Below, piece by piece: positions 48,615 through 59,359 of a stretch of DNA of 64,000 nucleotides. The stretch is from assembly GCA_947629665.1 (NCBI GenBank), contig CANREJ010000004.1, forward strand, positions 1-64,000, written 5' to 3'. Numbering within the stretch: the stretch's first letter is position 1; the number at the start of each line of letters is the position of its first letter. The notes beneath the pieces were generated by a model, which searched no databases, was not told the DNA's origin, and worked only from the letters and a program-made list of their open reading frames with translations. The DNA is from an uncultured Clostridia bacterium. Lineage in GTDB: Bacteria; Bacillota; Clostridia; Christensenellales; Borkfalkiaceae. A program made the translations under genes and the position numbers.

Positions 48615-51600
48615 ATGAAAATATTTAAAAGATTGTTGGTAATAACTCTTTGCCTTATCCTCGGCGCAACCCCGTTCTTTACGGCGTGCGGCGGAGGCGG
48701 CGGCAAACCCGAAACATGCACAATATCATTCTATCAGGATTCCTCCGCGGCTGAGCCTTTTGACGCCATGACGGTTAATAAGGGAACGGTGCCCGATATT
48801 TCGGGCGTAACCGCACCCGCCAAAACCGGCGAAACGTTTACGGGCTGGACGGACGTAAAAAATTCCTCCGCGCCCTATGACGTAACCAAGACGGTAGAGG
48901 CAGATCTCAACCTCTACGGCATGTGGCAACCCAACCCCGGCCAAACTGTAAGGGTAACGTTTAACTTCAATTACGAGGGCGCACCCGCCGGCGTGGTTAA
49001 GGAAGGCCCCGCGGGCAGTGCAATGGAATTTCCCGTTGCCGAACGCGCCAACTACGTGTTCAAGGGCTGGTTCACAAATAAAGAATGTTCCGCCGACGCG
49101 GCTTACACCTCTTTAAACTACCCCGAATCCAATACCACACTCTTTGCCAAGTGGGAGCTGGACAGCAATTCCGCGCTCATAACCTACATGCTCGGCGAGG
49201 AAGTGTTTGCAACCAAGGCGGTGGTAAAGGGCGGCAAGGCTGAAAATATCGCCTGCGACCCCTATGACTACGTGTTCCTCGGCTGGCAAAACGAAAGCGG
49301 CCAAGACTACGACTTTAACGCCGTTGTAAACGAAAACGTAACCATATATGCAGATTATTACAGCAAAGGCCTTGACGTGAAGGACGGCGAAGTCTGGGGC
49401 TACGACGACGAAACTTACGGCAAAAACATAGTCGTTCCCGCAATCTGGTATGGCGACGACGGCGCGGGCGACCCCGTTGAAATAACCGTAATAGGCAACC
49501 TCGGCGGCCTTAACTGCGAGAGCATAGTTCTGGCCGAGGGCATAACCACGATAAATAATTCTGCGTTTGCAAACTGCCAGTCCCTCCAAAAGGTGGTAAT
49601 CCCCTCCACGGTAACCTCCATAGGCACGGGCATCTTCCAGGGTTGCGAAAACCTTGTGCAAAAGTCGTTCGGCGGCAACGATACCCTCGAAGTAAAGGAC
49701 GGCATAGTTTTAAGCGAAGATAAAACAACTGCGCTCCTCTATGTGGGCGACGCTCCCGAAGGCACCGTAACCGTACCCGAAACGGTAACAACAATCGAAA
49801 AGTTTGCCTTTTCGTATGCAAACATAAATAAACTCGTAGTGCCCGCAACTGTCAACAAAATAGTTGAAAACGCCTTTTCAAACAGCCTGATAAGGGAGGC
49901 GGATATAAGCATGGGCACGCAGAAGTATCTGCCGCAGAACGCGTTTGAAAATTCAACCCTTTTAAAAACGGTAACGCTTGCCGCGGGAATCACCACCATA
50001 CAGGTGAGCGCATTTAAGGGTTGCACGTCGCTTTCAACCGTAAATATCGGCGCGGACAAAGTAAAACTTAAAAACAGCGCATTCTACTATTGCTCGTCGC
50101 TTGAAACTTTCCCCTTTGAAAAGATAGAAGAACTCGGCGACAGCGTATTTGCCTATGCGGGCATAAAGGAATACACCTTTGCGCAGGACGCCACCGAAGT
50201 TGCGGCAAAGCAGTTTGAAAATTGGAACAACCTCACCACGGTAACCCTTCCAGCAAGCATACAAAAGATAGGCGAAAGCGCGTTCGACGGTTGCAAAGCC
50301 CTTGCAACTATAAATATCGACGACGGCTCGGAACTTGCCGAAATAGGCGCGCGTGCCTTTGCCGAAACGGCAATCGGCGCTCTCGACCTCACAACGTGCA
50401 ATAATCTCACCGTTATAGGCGCAAACGCATTCTACAACTGCGCCTCACTCACAAGCATAAAACTGCCTTCAAGCCTCAACATTATAGGTTCGGCGGCGTT
50501 TGCGGGCTGTTCCGCGCTTCAAGAAATCAGCATTCCCTTCGTCGGCTCCTACAACTACGAGGGATTTTGCAAATATTTCGAGGAGTCGTTTATGCCCGAC
50601 TTCTGCACAAGCCTTTCATACAGCCTAATGGCTCACAACGGCAAGTATTATCTGGACAAATACAAAGAGGACCCCGACGGCTTTATCAATCAATATATGA
50701 ATAAGGCCGGCCAGGTATGGTACGAACTCCACAAGGCGGGCAAGGAAGAGGAATACAACGAAAAGAACCTCACGGAAATATTCTCAACGGCCTCGCTGTT
50801 CGGCTATGTATTCGGCAGTAACGCATATCAGGGCAGCGTGCTTATCCAGCAGTACAGGGAAGTTGCAGATTCCGGCACGCCCCAAACTTACAGCTTCTAC
50901 ATTCCCGAAACCCTCAAAAAAATAACGGTAACGGGCAAAACAATAACGGCGTGCGCCTTCAACTCCATGCTCAGCTATACGGGCACGTTTGAATTTACCG
51001 AAAATTTAACCGATATAGGCGTGCGTGCGTTCAGCACGCAGACGGCAATTCCCGCCTTTGACTTTTCCACGGCAACAAACCTCAAAACAATAGGCGCAAA
51101 CGCCTTTTCAAACGACAGGGGGCTCACCCAGGTGGTATTCCCCGACTCGCTCGAAGTCATAGGCGCAAGCTCCTTCCGCTTCTGCTCCAACCTTGCAACA
51201 GTGCAGGTTCCCGTAGCTTCCAAGGAAAAGCCCCTCGTTTTGGGTTCGTATGCGTTTGGCAATTGCGAAAATCTCTCCAAGTTCTACGCCAAGGGCGAAA
51301 CAACCGAAGAGGGCACGTTCAAATTCAAAAACGTCAATTTCTCCAACTATTCATTCATCGAATGTACAAAGCTCAAAGTTGTGGAAAGCCCCGAATCCGT
51401 AGGCTTTATAATGGATTGGTACGGTGCGGCGGGCGCACAGCTCCAATGCAACGCCTTCTACACCGACAGCCTTGTCGAAGTTAAATTCCCCACAAACGCC
51501 GCAAACTTCCGCTACGTGCTTCCCGAAGAGAATGTGGGCGAAACGGAAGAGGCTCTCAAAAAGCAAGGCTTTGTGGATAAATGTATCCCCGGCAGACTGT

Positions 51601-53393
51601 TCTACGGCTGCGGCGGGCTTCAAAAGTTCAACGCCACGGCGGACTATGACGTAGTAATTCCCGACGGCATAACGGCGATAGGTCCCTATGCGTTCCAGGC
51701 GTACACGGGCCCCTCCGTTCCCAACATGCCCATAAAGACCATCAAATTCCCTCTGACCCTCAAAACCATATTCGACGGCGCGTTTGGGCACACCGATCTT
51801 GAAGAAGTGGACGCATACATGGTGGACGACCTTTCAAGCGGCTTCTACTATGCGAACAAACTCAAAAAGATATATCTCAACCAGGACGTTCAGCTCACCC
51901 CGCTGGTATTGTGTACAACCACTGCGTTAAAAACAGTTGCCCTTAAAGACGATGAGGGCAATGTGGTAAAGGAAGAGGCAAACGTTGCCCATCTTCCCAA
52001 CGGCACAACCGAAATCCCCAACTACGCTTTCCAGAATTCGGGCATAGAGAAGATAGTATTGACCGAGGGCATTGAAACAATAGGCACGTATTCCTTCTAC
52101 GGCGCGGAGGAGCTCACCAAAGTGGAGCTTCCCCAATCGCTCACAACCATTGGCGACGGCGCGTTTGAAAGGTGCTTCAATCTGGTTGACGTGGAGTTCG
52201 CCACAACGAACAACCTCAAATTTATAGATAACAGCGCGTTTGAATACTGCACGTCATTGCAATCCATCGATATCCCCGAAGGCGTTGTATATCTCGGCGC
52301 GGACGCGTTTAGCGGGGCAATAAAACTTGAAAGAATTTCCCTGCCTTCAACTCTGTTCTATGCGGGCGGCTCGTCGATTTTCTGCAACTGCCTGTCATTA
52401 AAAGAGGTAATGCTTTTCGGCAGTGTTCCCCCTCAGATAGATTTTGATATAGCCGACGTAAACTATGCTTATTCGGCGTTCAATATCGCCGACCAAAACT
52501 ATATTGCTTCCATACCCGCGCACGTTGCGGCGGAGCTTGCCAAAGTGGATCAGGCGTACACCCAAAACGAGCGCACCATGACCGAAAACATCAAGGATTT
52601 TAAAGAGTACTTTATAGGTAAAAACGGCCTTAAAATCTATATCCCCGAAGACGCAAAGGCAATGTACGAGGAAAATATCGCCAACGGTCTGCGCGTTACG
52701 GGTACGGGCGGTATCAGCGGCAAGGCACAGCGCAAGGATTTCGGCTGGCACAACTATAAGGACGCCTTTGTAACTTATGAAAGCGGCGTATATGCCGAAC
52801 AGGGCAACGCCACCCCCATAGCCTTCTATATTGCAAGCGACAATTCCGCCTGGGTCAAGGAAGGCTCCGCAGAATATAAAGACGCCACGGAGGCGGGCTA
52901 TGCCTACGACGCGGCAACGAACACGCTTTCGAAGAGCGGCGCCCGGCTCAAATCGATAGGCGGGCTGTATATGGACGTAACGGCAACCTATTCCAAGGGT
53001 TCCGCGGGCACAACCGACGCCAACACGCGCCTTTTGCAGTTCCGTCCACAGCTTGTAATAAGCGCGGCCGGTAATGCGGCAATGTATGTTTACGACGGCA
53101 ACAAGGTGAATGGCGACGACTACACCAAGTACGTTCCCAATCTGTACTACGGCACCTACACGCTCTCGTGGAGCGGGGATGCCCTTACGGTAACGCTCAC
53201 CTTCAATAAACTTACAACAATGACGTTCCAAAACAACGACGCGGGCATAAACACCGCAGATGTTACTGCCGTTACCTTCACCCTCACCGAAAATAACGGC
53301 GCGTTTGCGTCGGGCGAAGTAACGGGCACCAAGCTCGGCGACAGTAAAATAGTGTTTACCCGCGGCAGCAACGTACAGACAACCGAAGGCTGA
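48615..53393 (+). CDS. Lipoprotein with InlB B-type and LRR_5 repeats
   Basis: Lipobox FTAC; NYVFKGWFTNKECS; numerous IGxxAFxxCxxL repeats; 1592 aa. Confidence 0.88.
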   Translation: MKIFKRLLVITLCLILGATPFFTACGGGGGKPETCTISFYQDSSAAEPFDAMTVNKGTVPDISGVTAPAKTGETFTGWTDVKNSSAPYDVTKTVEADLNLYGMWQPNPGQTVRVTFNFNYEGAPAGVVKEGPAGSAMEFPVAERANYVFKGWFTNKECSADAAYTSLNYPESNTTLFAKWELDSNSALITYMLGEEVFATKAVVKGGKAENIACDPYDYVFLGWQNESGQDYDFNAVVNENVTIYADYYSKGLDVKDGEVWGYDDETYGKNIVVPAIWYGDDGAGDPVEITVIGNLGGLNCESIVLAEGITTINNSAFANCQSLQKVVIPSTVTSIGTGIFQGCENLVQKSFGGNDTLEVKDGIVLSEDKTTALLYVGDAPEGTVTVPETVTTIEKFAFSYANINKLVVPATVNKIVENAFSNSLIREADISMGTQKYLPQNAFENSTLLKTVTLAAGITTIQVSAFKGCTSLSTVNIGADKVKLKNSAFYYCSSLETFPFEKIEELGDSVFAYAGIKEYTFAQDATEVAAKQFENWNNLTTVTLPASIQKIGESAFDGCKALATINIDDGSELAEIGARAFAETAIGALDLTTCNNLTVIGANAFYNCASLTSIKLPSSLNIIGSAAFAGCSALQEISIPFVGSYNYEGFCKYFEESFMPDFCTSLSYSLMAHNGKYYLDKYKEDPDGFINQYMNKAGQVWYELHKAGKEEEYNEKNLTEIFSTASLFGYVFGSNAYQGSVLIQQYREVADSGTPQTYSFYIPETLKKITVTGKTITACAFNSMLSYTGTFEFTENLTDIGVRAFSTQTAIPAFDFSTATNLKTIGANAFSNDRGLTQVVFPDSLEVIGASSFRFCSNLATVQVPVASKEKPLVLGSYAFGNCENLSKFYAKGETTEEGTFKFKNVNFSNYSFIECTKLKVVESPESVGFIMDWYGAAGAQLQCNAFYTDSLVEVKFPTNAANFRYVLPEENVGETEEALKKQGFVDKCIPGRLFYGCGGLQKFNATADYDVVIPDGITAIGPYAFQAYTGPSVPNMPIKTIKFPLTLKTIFDGAFGHTDLEEVDAYMVDDLSSGFYYANKLKKIYLNQDVQLTPLVLCTTTALKTVALKDDEGNVVKEEANVAHLPNGTTEIPNYAFQNSGIEKIVLTEGIETIGTYSFYGAEELTKVELPQSLTTIGDGAFERCFNLVDVEFATTNNLKFIDNSAFEYCTSLQSIDIPEGVVYLGADAFSGAIKLERISLPSTLFYAGGSSIFCNCLSLKEVMLFGSVPPQIDFDIADVNYAYSAFNIADQNYIASIPAHVAAELAKVDQAYTQNERTMTENIKDFKEYFIGKNGLKIYIPEDAKAMYEENIANGLRVTGTGGISGKAQRKDFGWHNYKDAFVTYESGVYAEQGNATPIAFYIASDNSAWVKEGSAEYKDATEAGYAYDAATNTLSKSGARLKSIGGLYMDVTATYSKGSAGTTDANTRLLQFRPQLVISAAGNAAMYVYDGNKVNGDDYTKYVPNLYYGTYTLSWSGDALTVTLTFNKLTTMTFQNNDAGINTADVTAVTFTLTENNGAFASGEVTGTKLGDSKIVFTRGSNVQTTEG

Positions 53394-53401
53394 AAAACGG
53401 T

Positions 53402-54583
53402 ATGAAAATCAAACAAAAAAATTTAATTATATGTATTCTTTTGCTCGTGCTGGCGCTTGCGGCAACGCTCGCGGGCGCCTGTTCGGGGCAGAAGAATGCC
53501 GAAGAAATTGCCAGGGAAAACGGCGCTACCGTTAAAATCACTCTGGATTTGGCGGGCGGCTCGTCAAACGAGCAGCAGTACAGGTATCTGTATATCCGCA
53601 ACGATTCGCCCATCGCGCTCCCGTGGGAAGAGTTGGGCGGCAAGGGCATAATCAATCCCCCCTCAAAGGAGGGGTTCCGCCTGGACGGCTTCTATCACGG
53701 CGAGAAGGATGAGGAGGGCAATATAACCTACGGCGCAAAGTGGGAGCGCAGCGAGCGTTTTTCGCAGGATACAACCCTGTACGCCAAGTGGGTGCGCCCC
53801 TTCGTTTACCGCGTTTACGACCGGAACGGCACGGCGGTAAAGGACTTCCCCGTAACCCCCGGCGAAAAGTTCGACTCTGCCGAGCGCAGCGCCGCAAAAG
53901 TGGACGGCTACACCTTTATCGCCTACTATAAGGACAAGGATTTGACCGTCCCGTGGGATGAAGATTTTGTCCACCCCGGCTATCCCGACGGCGTAACCGA
54001 GGAAACGGCGCAGGACGGGGACTACGTTGTCGCCGTGTATGCAAAATATGTGGAGGGCGACTTTAAAAAGGTATATAAGCCGAGCGATTTTACCGTTGCC
54101 TCCAACTATTGGCTCATAGGCGAAAACGGCGTTCTGGACTTTGAGGGCAAAAACTTCCCCGTGTTGCGGCAATTTACGGGCAAACTCGTGGGCAACGGCG
54201 TGGTAATCAAAAACGTCAATCTTTCCCGCGAAAACGCCACGGACGGCGCAATAGGTCTTTTCGGCGCTTTAAACGGCGCACAAATTTCCAATGTAACCTT
54301 TGAAAACTGTTCCTTAACGGTAAAATACACCCGCCGTCCGCAGGGCGTAAGCGTGGTAAAAGTGGGCTTTATGGCGGGTTCGGCGCAAAACGCCTCGCTC
54401 ACGGACGTTACGTTCACAAACTGCTCTTTAACGGTAGACGTTGCAAAATCCGCCCAGGAACAGCCCGTGGTTCCCTGCGAATATGAGGACGCAAATCCCC
54501 TTTGGGCAAACCGTGCCGACGACGAAGCCAACGCCGTCGTGCTTACCAATGTAAACGGCAATATCGCACTCAGCGTTTTATAA
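53402..54583 (+). CDS. Lipoprotein with InlB-like repeats and GLUG-like C-terminal segment
   Basis: Lipobox AGAC; GFRLDGFYHGEKDEEGN..LYAKW; DGAIGLFGALNGAQISNVTFENCSL. Confidence 0.7.
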   Translation: MKIKQKNLIICILLLVLALAATLAGACSGQKNAEEIARENGATVKITLDLAGGSSNEQQYRYLYIRNDSPIALPWEELGGKGIINPPSKEGFRLDGFYHGEKDEEGNITYGAKWERSERFSQDTTLYAKWVRPFVYRVYDRNGTAVKDFPVTPGEKFDSAERSAAKVDGYTFIAYYKDKDLTVPWDEDFVHPGYPDGVTEETAQDGDYVVAVYAKYVEGDFKKVYKPSDFTVASNYWLIGENGVLDFEGKNFPVLRQFTGKLVGNGVVIKNVNLSRENATDGAIGLFGALNGAQISNVTFENCSLTVKYTRRPQGVSVVKVGFMAGSAQNASLTDVTFTNCSLTVDVAKSAQEQPVVPCEYEDANPLWANRADDEANAVVLTNVNGNIALSVL

Positions 54584-54608
54584 ACAAACAAATTTGAGGA
54601 GTCAAATT

Positions 54609-57269
54609 ATGAAAAAAAAGATTGTAACTGCAATTTCGGCGTTGCTTGCGGGCGCACTCGTACTGCCCGTAGCCGCCTGCGGCCAAAAGAAAACAATTCG
54701 CAATGCCGAAACAGATCCGCTCATAATGAGCATCCAGCCCGTTGAAATGTTGTTTAACCCCTTCTTTTCAACGGCGGGCACCGATTCGTCCGTAGTGGGC
54801 ATGACGCAAACTTCCATGCTCTCCGCCGACCGCGACGGCAACATAGCTTTCGGCGACGCCGAACCCTGCGTAGTAAAGGATTATTCCATCCGCTATCTGG
54901 ACGCAAGCCGCCAACCCGTTACAACGGGCACGGACGACGGATTCTCCGTGTATCAGTTTGTAATTAAAAAGGGCATAAAGTTCTCCGACGGAGAACCTCT
55001 CACCATAAAGGACGTGCTCTTTAACCTCTACATGTATCTCGACCCCGTTTATACGGGTTCCAGCACGATTTATTCCACCGACATAGTAGGTCTGGAATAT
55101 TTCCGTTCGCTCGGCCTGTCCACGGGCGACGACAACCGCGAATCCCCCCTTGACGCAACGGCAAACGCCAACGCGACGGTGCGCTGGTCCAATCTCGCCG
55201 ATTACATGACTACGGCGGTTGCGGCAAGCATACTCACCGACGAGGAAGTTGCGCAGGCAAAGGAGGACGCAAAGGCGCTTGCCGAACTCTTCCGCCAGGA
55301 AGTAAACAACGACTGGGCGAGCGCGGGCGAAAGCCTTGAAAACTATCAAAAGGAATACAACGTAACCGAACAGTGGGAGGTATACCTCCTTCTCGAAGGC
55401 GTTATGAGCATAAAAGTGGAGAACGGCAAGCCCAAAAAGACCAACGGCAAGTACGACATAGACGAAAACACCGTTCCCAAGAGCAGTGAGCTTGCCTCGC
55501 ACGACCAAACGGCGGTAACCGACTTTGTGTACGACTATTATCAGGGCGCAACGGCCGCAAGCGGCGAGGGCAGAAGCTCGCTCACCAAGTTCGTCGAGGT
55601 AATGAGCTGGGCTTCGGGCTCCACACTTCACAGCAATATAGTTGCGGAAGAAAAGAGTAAGGTCATCGCCGACGTAACCGAACAGGGCAAAAATCCCAAA
55701 ACAATAGAGGGCATCACGGTTATAAAGGGCGATAAGTTTGTGGCTTCGGGCGAGAGCAAGAGCCAAACGGCCTACGACGCAAGCTACGACGTATTGCAGG
55801 TGGAGGTGAACGGCATCGACCCCAAGGCGATTTGGAACTTCGGCTTCACCGTATCACCCATGCATTACTACTCGGACGCCTCCGTTTCGGCGGAATATAA
55901 TGAAACGGTCGACTATCACTCGTTCAACGCACCCGGCACCCCCGGCTACGACGAGTCCAAGCCCATAAGTTTCGGCTTCCCCATGGGCGACTACCGCTAC
56001 ATGACGCAGGTAGTGCAGTACCGCAACCACGTACCCATGGGCGCGGGCATCTATAAGGCCACAAACTACAACGGTTCGGGCGACTTCAACGCACTGAACG
56101 GCACCACGACGGGCAACTTCTACGACGGCAGTATGGTTTACTACGAGCGCAATCCCTATTTCTACACGACTTTTGCCGAGGATTCAACCGAGGAAAGCAA
56201 CGCAAAAATCAAGTATATGCGCTATAAAGTAGTGGACACTTCCAACGTCCTCAACGCCCTTGTTTCGGGCGAAATAGACTACGCCGACGTGGGCGCCACA
56301 CCCGACAACCAAAACGAAGTTTCCCGTCACGCCGATTATCTTTCGCAGGTAATGACAAAGACCAACGGCTACGGCTATATAGGTATCAATGCAAAATACG
56401 TCCAAAATATCTTTATAAGAAGGGCTATAATGTCCGTTATGGACGCAAGTTTGGTTCAGTCCTACTATCCCGGCAACCTTTCCAGCATAATAACCCGTCC
56501 CATGACAACCTGTTCGTGGGTATACAACAACAAGGACGGCACGCTGTGGGAGCCGGAAGCCAAGTATTCCTTCAAAATCAGCGAATACAACAACACCGCC
56601 ACGCGCGACCAATCCCTTGAACAGTACAACCATTGGATGGATGAAGCGCGCAACGCGGGCGTAGTACGTTCCACCGCAAGCGGCACGTGGGAGTATAACA
56701 CCGACACGGGCTGGAAGCCTTTGAAATTCACATTCACAATAGCGGGCGGCACCGACGACCACCCCGCATACCAAACGCTCTCGGCGGCGGCAAGGGTACT
56801 CAACGACAACGGTTGGGAAATAACCATCAACCCCGACTCACGTGCGCTCACAAAGCTCTCAACGGGCAGTCTTGCAATATGGTGCGCGGCATGGTCGTCC
56901 ACAATCGACCCCGACATGTTCCAGGTATATCACATGGAATCCAAGGCAACCAACACCCTCGCGTGGGGCTATGATTGGATAAAAGCCAACAGCAGCGACC
57001 TTGCACAGACCGATTACGGCCTCCTTTGCGACCTCTCCGACCTCATCGACGAAGGCCGCTCGGTAAACGACCAGTACGCCCGCAGTGAAACTTACCGCAC
57101 CGCGCTGGACGTCTTGATGGATCTCGCCGTAGAGTTCCCTCTCTACCAGAGGAACGATTTGTTTGTGTACAATTCAACCGTAATCGACGCAACCACAATG
57201 AACCAGAACCCCACCTCATACAGCAGCCCCATGAATGAAATTTGGAAGGTTGATTATATAAAAGGCTGA
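54609..57269 (+). CDS. oppA: Oligopeptide ABC transporter substrate-binding lipoprotein (SBP_bac_5)
   Basis: Lipobox VAAC; FVIKKGIKFSDGEPLTIKDVLFNLYMYLDP; directly upstream of permease genes. Confidence 0.88.
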   Translation: MKKKIVTAISALLAGALVLPVAACGQKKTIRNAETDPLIMSIQPVEMLFNPFFSTAGTDSSVVGMTQTSMLSADRDGNIAFGDAEPCVVKDYSIRYLDASRQPVTTGTDDGFSVYQFVIKKGIKFSDGEPLTIKDVLFNLYMYLDPVYTGSSTIYSTDIVGLEYFRSLGLSTGDDNRESPLDATANANATVRWSNLADYMTTAVAASILTDEEVAQAKEDAKALAELFRQEVNNDWASAGESLENYQKEYNVTEQWEVYLLLEGVMSIKVENGKPKKTNGKYDIDENTVPKSSELASHDQTAVTDFVYDYYQGATAASGEGRSSLTKFVEVMSWASGSTLHSNIVAEEKSKVIADVTEQGKNPKTIEGITVIKGDKFVASGESKSQTAYDASYDVLQVEVNGIDPKAIWNFGFTVSPMHYYSDASVSAEYNETVDYHSFNAPGTPGYDESKPISFGFPMGDYRYMTQVVQYRNHVPMGAGIYKATNYNGSGDFNALNGTTTGNFYDGSMVYYERNPYFYTTFAEDSTEESNAKIKYMRYKVVDTSNVLNALVSGEIDYADVGATPDNQNEVSRHADYLSQVMTKTNGYGYIGINAKYVQNIFIRRAIMSVMDASLVQSYYPGNLSSIITRPMTTCSWVYNNKDGTLWEPEAKYSFKISEYNNTATRDQSLEQYNHWMDEARNAGVVRSTASGTWEYNTDTGWKPLKFTFTIAGGTDDHPAYQTLSAAARVLNDNGWEITINPDSRALTKLSTGSLAIWCAAWSSTIDPDMFQVYHMESKATNTLAWGYDWIKANSSDLAQTDYGLLCDLSDLIDEGRSVNDQYARSETYRTALDVLMDLAVEFPLYQRNDLFVYNSTVIDATTMNQNPTSYSSPMNEIWKVDYIKG

Positions 57270-57290
57270 TAAAAACAACAAAAGGAGAGA

Positions 57291-58277
57291 ATGATGTTTA
57301 AATACATCGTCAAACGTATCCTCATATCGATAATAATTATTTTCGGGGTAACGTTCATCACATATTCGCTCTTCCGCCTCATGCCGGACAACTACGTCTA
57401 CAACAAGTTTGCGGCGCAGTCGGCAACCAACCCCAACTGGGAGGAGCAGGCGGCGCGCGTTGAACACCTGTACGGTTTGGATTTAAACGTTGTAAGCGGT
57501 TATTTCCACTGGCTTGGCAGCGCGCTCAAAGGCGACTTCGGCTATTCGTTTATAGACGGCGCGGCCGTTACGCAAAAGATAAAGGATTCCCTTCCCGTAT
57601 CCTTTATAATGTCTTTGATAGTAACGATTTTGCAAATAGCCATCGCCCTGCCCCTCGGCATAAAGGCGGCGGTCAACCAGTACGGCCCCACGGACTATAT
57701 CACCACGGTATTCACCATGCTGGGCATATCGCTCCCGTCTTTCTTCTTTTCGGGAATCATGATAAAGGTGTTTGCGGTTGACCTCGGCTGGTTTGACCCC
57801 AGCCTCGGCTTGCAGTCGGGCAACTTCACGGGCAACGGCTGGGAGCTGTTCTGGAACCAGGCATGGCACCTTGTTCTGCCCATATTCGTAAGCACCGTTT
57901 TAAGCCTGGGCGGGCTTATGCGCTACACGCGCACCAACATGCTTGAAGTGCTTAGCGCGGATTATATAAGAACGGCGCGCGCAAAGGGCGTAAAAAAGCG
58001 CAACATAATCTACAAACACGCCTTCAAAAACACGGCAATCCCCCTTGTAACAATGTTTTCGGGCATATTGGCAAGCCTGTTCTGCGGCTCCATGATAATA
58101 GAGCAGATTTTCGGCATACAGGGCATAGGCTACCAATCCTACACGGCAACAACGCAGGGAGATATCCCCTTTGTAATGGCGTATAACACGTTTATCGCGT
58201 TGCTCACGGTAATAGGAATATTCATTTCCGATATCCTGTATGCAATAGTCGATCCGCGCGTAAAACTCGGTAATTGA
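57291..58277 (+). CDS. oppB: Oligopeptide ABC transporter permease
   Basis: MFKYIVKRILISIIIIFGVTFITYSLFRLMP; RTARAKGVKKRNIIYKHAFKN (EAA-like loop). Confidence 0.93.
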   Translation: MMFKYIVKRILISIIIIFGVTFITYSLFRLMPDNYVYNKFAAQSATNPNWEEQAARVEHLYGLDLNVVSGYFHWLGSALKGDFGYSFIDGAAVTQKIKDSLPVSFIMSLIVTILQIAIALPLGIKAAVNQYGPTDYITTVFTMLGISLPSFFFSGIMIKVFAVDLGWFDPSLGLQSGNFTGNGWELFWNQAWHLVLPIFVSTVLSLGGLMRYTRTNMLEVLSADYIRTARAKGVKKRNIIYKHAFKNTAIPLVTMFSGILASLFCGSMIIEQIFGIQGIGYQSYTATTQGDIPFVMAYNTFIALLTVIGIFISDILYAIVDPRVKLGN

Positions 58278-58287
58278 GGAGGGAGTT

Positions 58288-59349
58288 ATGGAAGAAGAAC
58301 AGAACACAAATCCCCAACAGACCGAGGTTGCGGCAGAAGGCGCAATGCAGACGGTGGAGGGCACGGAAAATCTTTCGGACAGGGTAAAAGTTTTAAGCCC
58401 CGCGAGGCTGGTATTAAAGCGGTTTTTCCGCTCAAAGCTCTCGGTAATCGGGCTTGTAACCCTCCTTGTGCTGTATTTGGTATGCTTTATAGGCCCGCTA
58501 TTTTCCGACATGACCTATGAAACAATAGACTATAACGGCGCACAAAACGCGCAGTCCACCGAAATCACTTACACCGTGGAAGGCGTAGAGTACACCATGT
58601 ACGACATAACCTACACCGAATCCATAAACTTAAAGGCATATCCCAGCGCAAAACATTGGCTGGGCACCGACGAAAACGGCAGGGACGTGCTTATGCGCGT
58701 TCTCTACGGCGGGCAGATATCCCTCACCATAGGCATAGTGGTAGTTGTGCTGGAAACGCTCATAGGCGTAATCATGGGCGGAATTGCGGGCTATTTCGGC
58801 AAGTGGGTGGACCAGATTATAATGCGTATAGTGGATATTTTCTACTGTATTCCGCAGATGCCCATTTTGCTGATATGCAGCGCCATTTTGGCGGCCAACG
58901 AAGTAAACGGCATAGCGCGTATATATTGGCTGTGCCTGGTACTCGTATTTTTCGGCTGGGCAGGTACGGCGCGGCTCGTGCGCGGGCAGATATTATCTTT
59001 GCGCGAGCAGGAGTTCATGCTTGCCGAACGCTCCATGGGCGTTCCCGTGCGCCGCAAAATCTTTTTGCACCTCATTCCCAACGTTTTGCCCCTTTTAATA
59101 GTGCAAATGACGCTGGGGCTGGGCAGTGTAATTTTAACCGAATCAACGCTGTCCTATCTCGGTCTGGGCGTGCCCATTCCGTATGCGACGTGGGGCAATA
59201 TAATACAGGCCCTGCGCGACTTTACAACGCTTCAATATCACTTCCATATCTGGGGTCCTCCCGGAATATGTATAATGCTCGCCGTTTTGAGTTTTAACTT
59301 CGTGGGCGACGGGTTAAGGGACGCATTCGATCCCAAAATGAAGAAGTAG
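58288..59349 (+). CDS. oppC: Oligopeptide ABC transporter permease
   Basis: HWLGTDENGRDVLMRVLYGGQISLTIGI; EQEFMLAERSMGVPVRRKIFLHLIPN. Confidence 0.93.
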   Translation: MEEEQNTNPQQTEVAAEGAMQTVEGTENLSDRVKVLSPARLVLKRFFRSKLSVIGLVTLLVLYLVCFIGPLFSDMTYETIDYNGAQNAQSTEITYTVEGVEYTMYDITYTESINLKAYPSAKHWLGTDENGRDVLMRVLYGGQISLTIGIVVVVLETLIGVIMGGIAGYFGKWVDQIIMRIVDIFYCIPQMPILLICSAILAANEVNGIARIYWLCLVLVFFGWAGTARLVRGQILSLREQEFMLAERSMGVPVRRKIFLHLIPNVLPLLIVQMTLGLGSVILTESTLSYLGLGVPIPYATWGNIIQALRDFTTLQYHFHIWGPPGICIMLAVLSFNFVGDGLRDAFDPKMKK

Positions 59350-59359
59350 GAGGGGGACT